Shown: positions 44,292 through 53,450, counted from the stretch's first letter. The stretch: 64,000 bases of DNA from Bacteroidaceae bacterium (GCA_017645655.1 JAGCNZ010000014.1:21479-85478), one strand, 5' to 3'. A program made the numbers and translations. The notes: generated from the sequence alone by a model not told the origin.

Positions 44292-44338
44292 GGCGTCGAG
44301 CCGGAAGCAACCCAGCCTGACCGTATTATGAAAAGCAA

Positions 44339-45940
44339 TTACTCTTCTGCTTCAGCGTCGTCGACAACCGGTTCCTCCTCTTCAGGGAAGACGGGAACAT
44401 AGTTCCTGACGTTATACATACGCAGCATAGCCTCCGAGGGGTTCATGTCGTCGTATGTTGCATTGTACCTTGGCGGAGTGTAGCCACCCAGATTCTCCTT
44501 CTTGTATTGCGCCATTTGTGCGCCGGGGAAGACAAAGCGGAAGTCAATCAACCTCAGCTTCTGGTGGTCATTAGGAATCTTCAGTTTACCGTCGGTACGG
44601 TTGCTGACAGAAGATCCGGCAGGTTCGTTACCCCAAGGATTACGCATCACGAAGAGACAGTCGTCTGCATCGGTAGCCTTCATCACCGTGAAGGCATGAC
44701 CTGTGACGCTCTCCAATTCACCCATCATGACACCGCTCTCGTGGAAACCACCCACGCAAATCATGCCGTTGTCCAGAGCGTACTCAGCCACCATCGGGTA
44801 TTCGGCATTGTAGAGCCTGTCGCCCCAATCGAAGCTGAAGCTGTCGCCATTGCCCGTAAAGGGAGGAGCAGCGTGCTCAGTACCGATGCCCCCAATCTTG
44901 TTGCAATGGAAGCATGACTCCCACTTCATGAGCGCCTTTTCCAGAATCGTTGCCCAGTCATACTTGCTGTTCTTACCGGCAACCTGGAAGATGTCGCCCG
45001 AACTGTTTGCGAACACCTTGTTATCGACGACAACGTCAACAGGGTTACCCTTCGGATCGAACATATGCACAGTATAATTATTGCCGTCCTTCTCGATGAT
45101 GGACTTAATCCACATGGGGTAGTTATAAGCAAATGAAGCCAAGACAGCGCACATGCAGCAATTGCCGATACCGTGCTGGTTGACGTCGGCAGGCGAGGGA
45201 GAAGAGGTCATGGGATACAGGGTAATCGTCGCCGCACGCCACGTTCTGTTACTGCCACTTATCTCGAGCCAATTTTCGTCAGGCTGGTTGTCGGGATTCG
45301 CAAGCCACGCCTTATCATCATCAGTAGCGGCACGGTAACTTTCGAAGTGTTTGCCCATAGGAGTAGAGTTAGAATGTGACGAACCTCCCTTGATGTCTGC
45401 GTTCCACACATCCTCTCCCGTTGCGTACTGCTGACGGCTGAGATAATTGCTGCTGGAGGGTTTCGTGGCAGCTATCGCAGCGGCCTTCGTCTTATAGAAA
45501 TAATACTTTGTGGTGCCATTCTGAAGCACGAGAACCTCGCCATCATTAGCGTATATTACGTAGGTAGTTGCCGCCGAGCCACCATTCAGATGAGCTTTTA
45601 TTGCCGTGCCTGGCACGGGACCAGCCTCATCGTATTCAAGCGTATAGACAGATTCGGAGTATTTCTTCATCCATCGCATCCTGCTGGCAGTGAAGACAAG
45701 CATCTCCTCGCCATTGGAGTTGGATGTGCTACTACTCGCGACCTTCCAGCCAAGATACCAGATTCCGTCAATCTCGTTTTCTCCTGCACTCTGCACAATC
45801 TCCATGTAATTGATGTTGTCCAAAGTGATGGTGCTCATCGTTCTGTCCTTGTGAATGATGTCCAGTCGTTGCTGAGCCGATGCGACTGAGCAGATAGCCA
45901 GCATCAGAATTGCTGAGCTAAAGAGTCGTTTTGCATTCAT
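44339..45940 (-). CDS. Secreted calpain-like cysteine protease (family C2 type)
   Basis: A 533-residue protein with a signal peptide (about 1-22, ending SVASAQ). The first 230 residues show an unrecognised domain beginning IIHKDRTMSTITLDNINYM. The catalytic core follows: cysteine in NQHGIGNCCMCAVLASFAYN (about 258), histidine in SVTGHAFTVMKA (about 414) and asparagine in FVMRNPWGNEPAG (about 434), the Cys-His-Asn order of calpains. Porphyromonas Tpr is a known bacterial relative. The tail is acidic (EEEEPVVDDAEAEE) and no T9SS signal is evident. A calcium requirement cannot be judged. It has a good promoter of its own. Confidence 0.82.
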   Translation of the reverse strand: MNAKRLFSSAILMLAICSVASAQQRLDIIHKDRTMSTITLDNINYMEIVQSAGENEIDGIWYLGWKVASSSTSNSNGEEMLVFTASRMRWMKKYSESVYTLEYDEAGPVPGTAIKAHLNGGSAATTYVIYANDGEVLVLQNGTTKYYFYKTKAAAIAATKPSSSNYLSRQQYATGEDVWNADIKGGSSHSNSTPMGKHFESYRAATDDDKAWLANPDNQPDENWLEISGSNRTWRAATITLYPMTSSPSPADVNQHGIGNCCMCAVLASFAYNYPMWIKSIIEKDGNNYTVHMFDPKGNPVDVVVDNKVFANSSGDIFQVAGKNSKYDWATILEKALMKWESCFHCNKIGGIGTEHAAPPFTGNGDSFSFDWGDRLYNAEYPMVAEYALDNGMICVGGFHESGVMMGELESVTGHAFTVMKATDADDCLFVMRNPWGNEPAGSSVSNRTDGKLKIPNDHQKLRLIDFRFVFPGAQMAQYKKENLGGYTPPRYNATYDDMNPSEAMLRMYNVRNYVPVFPEEEEPVVDDAEAEE

Positions 45941-45968
45941 TGTTGTTAAATTTGGGTTAATTCTGCTG

Positions 45969-45998
45969 CAAATATAGTATAATTCTTAACACGACAAA
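45969..45998 (-). promoter_or_regulatory. Promoter of the calpain-like gene
   Basis: On the minus strand, TTTG (45998-45995) and TATATTTG (45976-45969) are separated by 18 bases, about 30 bases before the start codon. Confidence 0.55.
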
Positions 45999-46017
45999 CA
46001 AAATTCAACAATTATTT

Positions 46018-46800
46018 TTAACTTTTTTCAGAATGTCGTTGTCGGACGGCTTCAAAGAGAAGAATGGCGGCGCTAACTGAGACGTTTAATGAGTCCAAAC
46101 GACCCAACATCGGTATGCGGATGTGTGCATCGGCAGCCTGACGCCACTGATCGGTCAATCCTGTTGCTTCTGTTCCCATCACAATCGCGGTTGGACCGGT
46201 CATCGGAGTATTGTAGTAAAGACTGGAATCCTGTAGTTGTGCCGTCAGTATTTGGATGCCTTTTGCCTTGAGAAAGGTGATGCATTCTTCTGTGCTGCAT
46301 GCCACGCATGGAACCGTGAAGAGTGCTCCGACAGCAGAGCGTATGAGATTGGGATTGTAGAGGTCTGTGAGTGGGTCGCACACGATGACAGCATCGGCTC
46401 CGGCTGCATCAGCGCTTCGCAGGACTGCTCCGAGGTTGCCGGGCTTTTCTACGCTTTCGAGCACTACGATGAGAGGTGAGGCGGATAGTCTCAAGTCGTC
46501 GAGCGAAGTCTTCCTAACCTCCACGACAGCCACAACGCCCTCAGTTCCGCCCCGATAGGCGATGCGCTCATAGACGTTGCGAGCAACGGGAACGACCTCC
46601 ACATCCTGTCCGAGAGAGAGCGGAGACTCGTTCAGTTCCTCGCAGACAAAGGCGGTTCGGAGGCGAAAGCCTGCAGAGAGGCAATGCTCCACTTCGCGAC
46701 GTCCTTCCACAACAAACAAGCCGTCTGCCTTCCTCTGTGCCGACTTCTGCTGGAGCAGCAGCAGATGCTTGATGCGAGGGTTCTGAGTACTTGTTATCAC
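46018..46800 (-). CDS. SpoU/TrmH-family RNA 2'-O-methyltransferase
   Basis: A 260-residue cytoplasmic enzyme. The N-terminal substrate-binding part has NPRIKHLLLLQQKSAQRKADG and FVVEGRREVEHCL. The SPOUT domain has ESVEKPGNLGAVLRSADAAG (about 113-132), NPNLIRSAVGALF, TAIVMGTEATGL and MLGRLDSLNVSVSAAILLFE (about 228-247), the trefoil-knot SAM site. It probably methylates a ribose in rRNA; the exact nucleotide is not determinable. It lies between the calpain-like and beta-lactamase-fold genes. Confidence 0.9.
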   Translation of the reverse strand: MITSTQNPRIKHLLLLQQKSAQRKADGLFVVEGRREVEHCLSAGFRLRTAFVCEELNESPLSLGQDVEVVPVARNVYERIAYRGGTEGVVAVVEVRKTSLDDLRLSASPLIVVLESVEKPGNLGAVLRSADAAGADAVIVCDPLTDLYNPNLIRSAVGALFTVPCVACSTEECITFLKAKGIQILTAQLQDSSLYYNTPMTGPTAIVMGTEATGLTDQWRQAADAHIRIPMLGRLDSLNVSVSAAILLFEAVRQRHSEKS

Positions 46801-46827
46801 CTTTTTACTTTTTCACCTTTTTCTACC

Positions 46828-48045
46828 TTACTTCGTTCTTCCGGTGTATGCGTCGATGCCCGAGGTGTCGATTGTCTGCGAGAAGAACTTGTTGGCTGCC
46901 TCGTTCATGGCACCGTTCCAAGGCTGCGAGCCGTTGACCTGCACCACCCACAACTTGAGTTGTTTCTTGTGCCAATTGACCATGCAGTTCGTTCCCCACG
47001 CGCCGCCATGTCCGAACCACTCATTCTCGCCATCCTTCTTCGGAGCGTTCAGTCCCAAAGAATAGCCGCCGAGATTGTCGGGGCGAGTAGTGACAGCAAG
47101 TATCGACTTGACCGTCTCTTCCTTGAGAATGCGGACGCCATTGTCGCCGACGCCAAGGTTCATGAGCATCTTATAGAATTTCAGCTGGTCATTCGCCGTC
47201 GTCCAGAGGCCTGCGCCTGCCGAGGCGAAGACATGGCCGTCGTTGTACGGACGCTGCTCCCAGCCGTTCTCGAGGCGATATACTGCCTTTTGGCCTGCCT
47301 TCACGTCGTACATCTCTATCTGTTTCTTCAGCTGTTTGTCGGTGGGCCAGAACCATGTAGACTTCATCCCGAGCGGGTCGAGCACTTCCTTCTTGAGGTA
47401 ATTCTCCCACTTCATGCCCGTCACGACCTCTACGATGGCTGCGCCGATGTCGATGCCTGTGTTGGAGTACTGGTCTTTTGTGCCTGGTTCGAACGAAATG
47501 GGCGAACCTGCTGCGATGGAAGCAACTTGCCTAAGGGGAGCACCGCCCGACCAGCCGCCGCCTCGCACGTCATTCCGCTTCGCACTGCACTCGAAGGGGA
47601 AACCGCCGGTATGGTTAAGCACCATGCGAACCGTGAGCACGTTCTTGGCCTTGTGAAGCGTGCGGACGCCGTCCTTGTCGCTATCCTGCACCCAAAGCTC
47701 GTTGAACTCCGGCAGATACTTCGACACGGGGTCGTCGAGCGAAATTTTGCCTTCTTCGACCAATTTCGCGATTGTCACACCGCAGAAGCCCTTTGTCTGA
47801 GAGCATTGCATGAATACATTATCCAGACGGATCGGGCGTTTCTGCTCGACATTAGCATAGCCGATGCAGCAAGTCTCCTGCACGCCATTGTTGTAGAAAA
47901 TGCTGATTGCGCCAGGCAATTCGCCGCGGTCAAAGTAAGGTTGAAGTGCCTCTTTGGCAAACGTCGTCTTCGAATCAATGACTTTCTTCTGGCCGCTTGC
48001 ACTCACGCAACACATGACCAGCAAAAGGAAAAACAGTTTTTTCAT
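46828..48045 (-). CDS. Secreted serine hydrolase of the class C beta-lactamase fold
   Basis: A 405-residue protein with a signal peptide (about 1-18, ending SASGQ). The SxxK motif is SQTK (residues 82-85, CSQTKGF) and the second motif is the tyrosine of DQYSNTGIDIGAAIVE (about 195). This layout belongs to the beta-lactamase/EstB/D-aminopeptidase family (Pfam Beta-lactamase), whose members are often esterases or peptidases rather than resistance enzymes. A periplasmic or surface location is inferred. The substrate is unknown. TATCTTTG at 48101-48108 (minus strand) may be a -7 element, but no -33 is clear. Confidence 0.87.
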   Translation of the reverse strand: MKKLFFLLLVMCCVSASGQKKVIDSKTTFAKEALQPYFDRGELPGAISIFYNNGVQETCCIGYANVEQKRPIRLDNVFMQCSQTKGFCGVTIAKLVEEGKISLDDPVSKYLPEFNELWVQDSDKDGVRTLHKAKNVLTVRMVLNHTGGFPFECSAKRNDVRGGGWSGGAPLRQVASIAAGSPISFEPGTKDQYSNTGIDIGAAIVEVVTGMKWENYLKKEVLDPLGMKSTWFWPTDKQLKKQIEMYDVKAGQKAVYRLENGWEQRPYNDGHVFASAGAGLWTTANDQLKFYKMLMNLGVGDNGVRILKEETVKSILAVTTRPDNLGGYSLGLNAPKKDGENEWFGHGGAWGTNCMVNWHKKQLKLWVVQVNGSQPWNGAMNEAANKFFSQTIDTSGIDAYTGRTK

Positions 48046-48265
48046 AATGTTTATAATGGTTGTAGGTTATAGTTTATAGGTTAATGAAGTCTTCCGACTG
48101 CAAAGATACAACTTTTCTTTGAAATATTGTCTGTTCCCTGCCGAAAAAACCACATTATATATTTGTAAGGGCACAAAGGAGATTATTGCCGTCCGAGGGA
48201 AGGCCGGAGGCTTTACTTTTCCTGCGCTGAATCTCTTCGGGGAGAGGATGCACATAGATCCTGAA

Positions 48266-49021
48266 CTACGGGCAGACGGGGCGCACAGTGAACCCGTAGG
48301 AACGGTAGGTGTAGTACCAGCCCCACCAGCCTGTGTTGAAGTTGAAGGACAGGCTGTACCCGTTGCAGCTGTCGCTCTGGAGTGAGCGTGACAAGTAGTA
48401 GCCGTCGCTGCCGGTGTAGTAGGGGCCGTCGAGCTGGCGGCGGCCGGCGGCGGGGAGGAAGATTGAGTTGCCGTTAGGACCGGTCACTAAAGTACCGTTC
48501 ACGCTGTCTTGCGTCGTCCTCTCACAGGTGCAGTTGTTATGTAGCTCTGACACTTGTTCAAGCGTCGGCATTCGCCAGCTGCCGCCCCAGTTCACGGCGG
48601 CGACATCGTCCTCGGGGTCGAGCTCCGTCTTGCTATCAGTAAAGCCATTGTAGCCGACATAGCTAGAAATGCAATACTTCGTTATCGTGTCGTACGAGCC
48701 GTTGCACCACTTGTATGTGCTCCAGTCATAGTAGTCCTTCGACTCTGTCTCGCCCCAGGCGAAATAGTCGCCGTATTCCTCAGGGCTGTTGGCGCCGACG
48801 TTGCACGTCGCCCACTTCGTGCCAGAAGGCAAACCGAGGTCAACCCACTCGTGACTATCATCAATTGGCTCACTGTCAGTGAAAATAACTTCCTCGATTT
48901 CAGACACATTGAACTCTGTAGTCTGATTACCTGTCATGCGCACTATCATCTTCTGTGCCCACGCCGTCTGCAAGCCTGCCATCATGAAAAGCATGGCAGC
49001 AAAAAAGGTTTTAAGTTTCAT
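48266..49021 (-). CDS. Secreted FISUMP/DUF1566-like protein
   Basis: The start MKLKTFFAAMLFMM (ATG at 49021) fits a signal peptide ending TAWAQ. The longer frame begins at 49075, about where transcription itself should start, so it is unlikely. The product is about 251 residues. After a short beta segment, the characteristic HEWVDLGLPSGTKWATCNVG (about 76-95) opens a FISUMP-like domain with YGDYFAWGETESKDYYDW, WRMPTLEQVSELHNNC and GNSIFLPAAGRR. The domain is common in Bacteroidota surface proteins; its role is unknown. Confidence 0.8.
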   Translation of the reverse strand: MKLKTFFAAMLFMMAGLQTAWAQKMIVRMTGNQTTEFNVSEIEEVIFTDSEPIDDSHEWVDLGLPSGTKWATCNVGANSPEEYGDYFAWGETESKDYYDWSTYKWCNGSYDTITKYCISSYVGYNGFTDSKTELDPEDDVAAVNWGGSWRMPTLEQVSELHNNCTCERTTQDSVNGTLVTGPNGNSIFLPAAGRRQLDGPYYTGSDGYYLSRSLQSDSCNGYSLSFNFNTGWWGWYYTYRSYGFTVRPVCP

Positions 49022-49085
49022 GTTGTCTATAATTATATTTAACATTGTCGTTGCACACATTTTACCTTTTTGCACATTCTTGCCA

Positions 49086-49117
49086 CAAAGTTAGAAAGAA
49101 ATGACGAAACCGCCAAA
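49086..49117 (-). promoter_or_regulatory. Promoter of the FISUMP-like gene
   Basis: On the minus strand, TTTG (49117-49114) and TAACTTTG (49093-49086) are separated by 20 bases. Confidence 0.65.
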
Positions 49118-49318
49118 TGATTGCAGAAAAAGTAACATAATTACCCGCAATCGTACCACCAAGAGAACGCCACAAAGGAGCAGAAAGCTTTCAAGTTTAA
49201 AGAGCATACTGAGTTTGCTCTGTACACTCCGAGGTTCACCTCGTCAGGTCATCTCTTTCAACATCTTTTGGAACCGAAGGGCGCAGGTCCTTTTGCCCGA
49301 CTTGGCAGGGTGAGTCGT

Positions 49319-49384
49319 CTGAATCATCATGATGGTTCAATTGAACGTTCATGATGATTCAATTGAACCATCATGAACGTTCAA
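49319..49384. repeat. Three tandem 22-bp palindromes, copy B
   Basis: Three units of TTGAA-N3-TCATGA-N3-TTCAA; the first begins C instead of T. The sequence differs from copy A (34967-35032) at few positions, and several of the changes preserve the palindrome (for example AACGTTCATGATGATT). Confidence 0.88.
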
Positions 49385-49501
49385 ACAACTATGCAGGGTT
49401 GATTTAACCAAACACACAGATGAGAAGACACGAAGAACACATGATGGACTGTAAGTATCCATTCATTATTCGACGAGTTCACGTAATATTAAGAAATAAA
49501 G

Positions 49502-49559
49502 CCCTCGCGAGGGTGAAATCCCCGCAAGGGCGAAACGTTAGTGGAGCTGGAGGGGATTG
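49502..49559 (-). repeat. Duplicate of the ssrA 3' end and its downstream flank
   Basis: This 58-base segment nearly repeats 49657-49713. It includes the last 18 bases of ssrA (TGGAGCTGGAGGGGATTG on the plus strand) plus 39 bases of flank with CCCTCGCGAGGG. The two copies are 155 bases apart. Confidence 0.8.
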
Positions 49560-49695
49560 CTCCGGCTTGCCGCTTGAGTGAAACGAAAGTCCGGCTTTGC
49601 CGCCTGAGCATCTGCTGAAAGCAGAGCGCAAGAAGCTTTAGCTCGACAAAAGTCAACCCTCGCGAGGGTGAAATCCTCGGAGGGCGAAACGTTAG

Positions 49696-50096
49696 TGGAG
49701 CTGGAGGGGATTGAACCCTCGTCCAAACAGGGACGTCCTGTGCTTTCTACACGCTTATTCCAGCCTTCGTTTTCGAGCGCCGGCAAGACCTGGACCACCA
49801 ACCGTCGCCTTAGTTTCTAAGAGCTTCGCCACGGGATAGAAACGTCTCCCACGGCTAATTCCGATTTTTTAGCACCGCTGTATCAAACGCTTCGGAACAA
49901 CAGCTTTTGAGCGATGTCTCGTCTCAGCACCTGGTGCCGAGATAAGGCCAGTAGTCTACTGTGCTTCGACTAGGCAGCGAGAGCGTAGTTGTTTGCGCCA
50001 ATTAAATTGTCGGAAGTCAGAGATTATAGAGAGGGACAACCAGCTCTCTGCGTGCTTACACAACACCTCGACCTGCTGTCAAATCCAGTCAGCCCC
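49696..50096 (-). ncRNA. ssrA: Transfer-messenger RNA (tmRNA)
   Basis: The 5' end GGGGCTGACTGGATTTGACA (50096 downward) and the 3' end, GGGTTCAATCCCCTCCAGCT followed by CCA, form the tRNA-like half; GGGGCUG pairs with CAGCUCC as acceptor stem. The encoded tag reading frame lies at 49999-49970: GGC GCA AAC AAC TAC GCT CTC GCT GCC TAG, giving GANNYALAA and stop. The length is about 401 nt. The genomic base after the discriminator is not CCA, so CCA must be added. tmRNA rescues stalled ribosomes with SmpB. Confidence 0.96.
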
Positions 50097-50225
50097 AGTA
50101 TGATGCATTTCGAAACGGGCAGCAAAGGTACGACAAATAATTAATAATTGAAAATTAAAAATTAAAAATTATCTGTTCTATGCTGCGAAACATATAAAAG
50201 GCGCAGGCACGAAGCCATTCTCCTC

Positions 50226-52409
50226 TTACTTTTCGGGCACTTGCGGGAAGGTGAGCTTGGCCTTGTCGATGGCAGGTTGCTTGTCTGCAACTGCCTTCAT
50301 GGTGACGGAATTGCCGGCAGTCCAGGGGCTGTAGGTCACCTTGCCGTCGCAAACGATACCGATGCGAAGGGTGCGCGGCTTTTCAGCATTCTTGCCGTCC
50401 ACTTTGTGAAGACTCACCGTCACCTTCTTGCCTACCGTGACAGCCCGCAACCGATACTCCGCGAAACCGCCCAGACGATAGTCAAAGCCGTCGCCCGCAT
50501 CTTCATAGAGGCGCCCTTCTGCCCTGCCCTCGCTGTCGGGATTGACGAGAAGCGTGAGGCTGTCGGTCTTCATCTCAACAGTGTTCTGGTAGAGATTAGC
50601 CATCGGGATGACAGAGCCGGGACGCTGAGCCAGGTAAGGCTGGTAGCCGTCGTCCTTGTTCTCGAGCGGCAGGATGTCCCAATCGCCACTTGGCAAGTTG
50701 GCATCACCTGCCCATCGAGGTATCACAATTAAGTCGCTGCCAAGCATAAACGCCTTCTGCTCAGCACGAAGACTCTTGTCCCGAGCATCGGCCATGAACA
50801 CCGGACGCATCACTGGCATGCCGTTACGGCTGGCCTCTTGGAACAGTGTGTAGACGTATGGCATGAGGCGATATCGGCGATTGATAGCGGTGCGACAGAC
50901 ATCGAGGCACTCCTGGTCGAACGCCCAGGGCTCTTGCGCACGGCCGCCATCAATGCAATGGTTGCGAACGAAGGGAAAATAAACACCTACCGCAGTCCAG
51001 TTGGCTACCAGTTTCGCATTGCTGTCGCCGCAGAAGCCACCTATGTCAGGACCATTGAAGGGCTGTCCGCTCAGGCCGAGCGTAATGGACATCGGGATGG
51101 AAGCCATGAACTGCTCCCAGTTCGAATAGTTGTCGCCCGTCCAAGTCGCCGCATAGCGATGTCCGCCAAGGAAGTTGCTTCGGCTCAACACGAAGGGGCG
51201 CTTCGTCGGATTCGCCAAGAGAAGACCCTGACGACTGGCGCGTACCATGTTCAATCCATAGATGTTATGATAACGCAGATGCACGTCTGGTCGCAAGCCG
51301 TCGCCGCCATCGTGCATGTTCATGACTGGCATCGACGAACGCGGACCGCCGAAGACAGCAGGCTCGTTCATGTCATTCCAAATGCCGTCGACACCCTGTG
51401 CCATAAAGGATGGGTAGAGTGTGCTCCACCAGGAACGCACCTCGGGACGCGTGAAGTCGGGGAAATGACAGTCACCAGGCCAGACTTGACCGACGTAGGG
51501 ATTGCCCTCTTCGTCGCGCACCTCGTAGCCGTTCGCCATGAGTTGGTCGTCCACCCAATAACCTTTCTGTGCCTTGACGCCCGGATCAATCATATAGACG
51601 CTCTTGAAGTTCTTGCTGTGCAGATAGTCATTGAGCGCCTTGGGTTGCGAGAACTCCTGCGGATGGAAAGTAAATATCTTGTATTGATCCATATAATGGA
51701 TGTCCATCCAGATGACGTCGCTGGGTATCTTGTGGTAGCGCAGCGTGTCGGCAATCTCCTTGACGCGCGTGTCGGGATGATAGCTGTAACGGCATTGCTG
51801 GTAGCCAAGCGACCAGAGCGGCGGCATTTCCATCGTGCCGGTAAGGTTCACGAGCTCCTGCATGACTTCCTGCGGAGAGTTCTTCTCGATGATGACCATG
51901 CGGAAAGCTGGTCCCATGCTACGGAATACAACCTCTGTATCGGTAGTCATCCATGCCTGCCAGGTGTTGTCCGCAATGATGCCAAAACTGGTTCCGTCAC
52001 TTCGCAGGCCAAGTATCCAAGGGTGACTCTGGTAGAGATGTGTGCCGTCGTCCACGCCGTAGCAAGGGGTATCGACGTTCCAAAACTCAATAGTCTTGCC
52101 GTTGCGACGCAAAGGTCCCCACACCTCGCCGCCTCCGTAGAGGTCTGCATCTGCGTCAACCTTAATGCGAACAACACTCTTGCCCTCTTCCGTGGAGTAG
52201 ATCGGGCGAAGTTTCCACGACGAATTGACTGCGCCCTGAGGAGCCAACTCACGAATGAAGATGGGCGAAGGGCTGTGGGCTGAAGCATCATACTGCGCAG
52301 GATAGAAGACTGCAACGTCTGCCGACGCCATATAACTCTGCTGTGCTTGAAGTGTCAGGCAACATGCTGCACTCGCCACAAAGGCGAGGAATTTGATTCT
52401 TTTCAACAT
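50226..52409 (-). CDS. Secreted glycoside hydrolase family 31 (alpha-glucosidase/xylosidase type)
   Basis: A 727-residue exported enzyme with a signal peptide (ending TLQAQ, about 22). The GH31 barrel shows DVIWMDIHYMDQYKIFTF, the nucleophile aspartate in GVDGIWNDMNEPAVFGG (about 344), the acid/base region RYAATWTGDNYSNWEQF (about 421) and LSGQPFNGPDIGGFCGD. The WNDMNEP wording is that of alpha-glucosidase-type GH31. It lies 30 bases after a SusE/F-like gene and in the same run as a second GH31, so all three may act on one alpha-glucan-type or xyloglucan-type substrate. No T9SS tail is evident. Confidence 0.9.
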   Translation of the reverse strand: MLKRIKFLAFVASAACCLTLQAQQSYMASADVAVFYPAQYDASAHSPSPIFIRELAPQGAVNSSWKLRPIYSTEEGKSVVRIKVDADADLYGGGEVWGPLRRNGKTIEFWNVDTPCYGVDDGTHLYQSHPWILGLRSDGTSFGIIADNTWQAWMTTDTEVVFRSMGPAFRMVIIEKNSPQEVMQELVNLTGTMEMPPLWSLGYQQCRYSYHPDTRVKEIADTLRYHKIPSDVIWMDIHYMDQYKIFTFHPQEFSQPKALNDYLHSKNFKSVYMIDPGVKAQKGYWVDDQLMANGYEVRDEEGNPYVGQVWPGDCHFPDFTRPEVRSWWSTLYPSFMAQGVDGIWNDMNEPAVFGGPRSSMPVMNMHDGGDGLRPDVHLRYHNIYGLNMVRASRQGLLLANPTKRPFVLSRSNFLGGHRYAATWTGDNYSNWEQFMASIPMSITLGLSGQPFNGPDIGGFCGDSNAKLVANWTAVGVYFPFVRNHCIDGGRAQEPWAFDQECLDVCRTAINRRYRLMPYVYTLFQEASRNGMPVMRPVFMADARDKSLRAEQKAFMLGSDLIVIPRWAGDANLPSGDWDILPLENKDDGYQPYLAQRPGSVIPMANLYQNTVEMKTDSLTLLVNPDSEGRAEGRLYEDAGDGFDYRLGGFAEYRLRAVTVGKKVTVSLHKVDGKNAEKPRTLRIGIVCDGKVTYSPWTAGNSVTMKAVADKQPAIDKAKLTFPQVPEK

Positions 52410-52439
52410 ATAGAGTATTCCTTTATTATTATTCTTTCT

Positions 52440-53450
52440 CTACTCTACTGCAATCTTCCAGGTCGTGCCCTGCCGTCCGTCCGTAGCAGACAGGATGTAT
52501 ATGCCCGAAGAGGGAACCGTGAGGGTGACGTCAGTGCCAGATGTCGCCATGACCTGCGTGCCATCAATCGAGAAGAGTCTGACAGCCATCGGTGTCTCAG
52601 CATGGAATGATATTTGGCGACCGCTGATGTCGATGTCGGCATCTGCCTCTGGCATCACTTGTATGCCGTCGGGCAACTCCGCTCCCAGGAACTCGCCTTT
52701 GATGGTTTCCTCAAAAACGTTGACTGATATGCGATAGTATCCGTCGCTTCGTATCACCCACTTATAGTCCTCCGAACCATTGTACCAAACCTGCTTGGCA
52801 GTGAGGATGGACGCATCTTGCGTGAAAGGATGCAAGACTTTGGGGCTCCAACCGTACTGCCCATTAATCTTAAATCGCTTGGGCTCCTGGTTGTAAGTGT
52901 AGGTCTTCAACAGTCCGGTCCACTCAAAGACATTAGGATCTTCCCAATTCTGCTCCATTTGTTTGCCTGCGGTTATCTGCCAGTGACCTTCCTGACCTGA
53001 GATACCTTTGCCTTGCTCGTCTTCTACACAGCCGCCGCAAAGCCATGCCTCGTACCACCTGACGAAGAGTTCGCCCGTGAGCTGCTTGTTGGCAGGATCG
53101 ACGGTAAAGCGGTAGTTGTCTGCTTCGAAGAGAACCGACCACTCGGCTCCCACGCTGTCCGACTGGACGACATAGTCTGCCTTGTCGGACACGATGTTCG
53201 TGTCCACCAGTTTCGGCGCATAGTATCGTGTTCCGCTTGTTGTCGAACTGGTCGTCGTGACATAGAGGTCGCCCGGGAGCAGCTTGCCATGATACTTGAA
53301 GGTATAGCGGTTGGTGGTGCTCGTCGAAAAGCGCGTCAGTTGTTGGACGCCGCCTGGAACGGCAGAACCGCGAATGTAAAGGCGTGTCTGCGCATGCATC
53401 CCGAGGAAGGGAAGCAGGGAAAGGAGGATATATAAGAATGTACGTTTCAT
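52440..53450 (-). CDS. SusE/SusF-like outer-surface glycan-binding protein
   Basis: A 336-residue protein with a signal peptide (ending GMHAQ, about 21). It contains domains resembling SusE/SusF starch-binding modules, with LYIRGSAVPGG near the start, FEADNYRFTVDPANKQLTGE, GHWQITAGKQ and FKINGQYGWSPKVLHPF. No lipobox is visible, unlike classical SusE/F. Instead the C-terminus (VRLFSIDGTQVM, then SGIYILSATDGRQGTTWKI) looks like a type-A T9SS sorting tail, which would place it on the surface by another route. It lies four bases from the upstream GH31 gene, so expression is coupled. Confidence 0.75.
   Translation of the reverse strand: MKRTFLYILLSLLPFLGMHAQTRLYIRGSAVPGGVQQLTRFSTSTTNRYTFKYHGKLLPGDLYVTTTSSTTSGTRYYAPKLVDTNIVSDKADYVVQSDSVGAEWSVLFEADNYRFTVDPANKQLTGELFVRWYEAWLCGGCVEDEQGKGISGQEGHWQITAGKQMEQNWEDPNVFEWTGLLKTYTYNQEPKRFKINGQYGWSPKVLHPFTQDASILTAKQVWYNGSEDYKWVIRSDGYYRISVNVFEETIKGEFLGAELPDGIQVMPEADADIDISGRQISFHAETPMAVRLFSIDGTQVMATSGTDVTLTVPSSGIYILSATDGRQGTTWKIAVE

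Larger units (their letters stand above)
43676..44338. other. 663-base region between convergent genes
   Basis: It contains a promoter (43831-43860), a candidate small RNA (43867-44004), CACGTG array 5 (44113-44205) and a strong hairpin (44251-44291). I see no protein-like open frame. Confidence 0.6.
49022..49695. other. Intergenic region between the FISUMP gene and ssrA
   Basis: It contains the promoter at 49086-49117, a block related to 34893-35065 that includes the 22-bp palindromes (49319-49384), an ACACGAAGAACACAT stretch resembling the inverted repeat near 37070, and the duplicated ssrA end (49502-49559). Confidence 0.6.

Noticed and set aside
46828-48045. Antibiotic-resistance beta-lactamase
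   Set aside because: The SxxK and YxN-type motifs fit the wide class C-like serine hydrolase family. Length and surroundings give no sign of a resistance cassette, so only the fold is claimed.
49538-49801. An 87-codon minus-strand frame over the ssrA 3' region
   Set aside because: It overlaps the tmRNA gene and the duplicated flank; similar translated fragments arise from repeat sequence and carry no domain.
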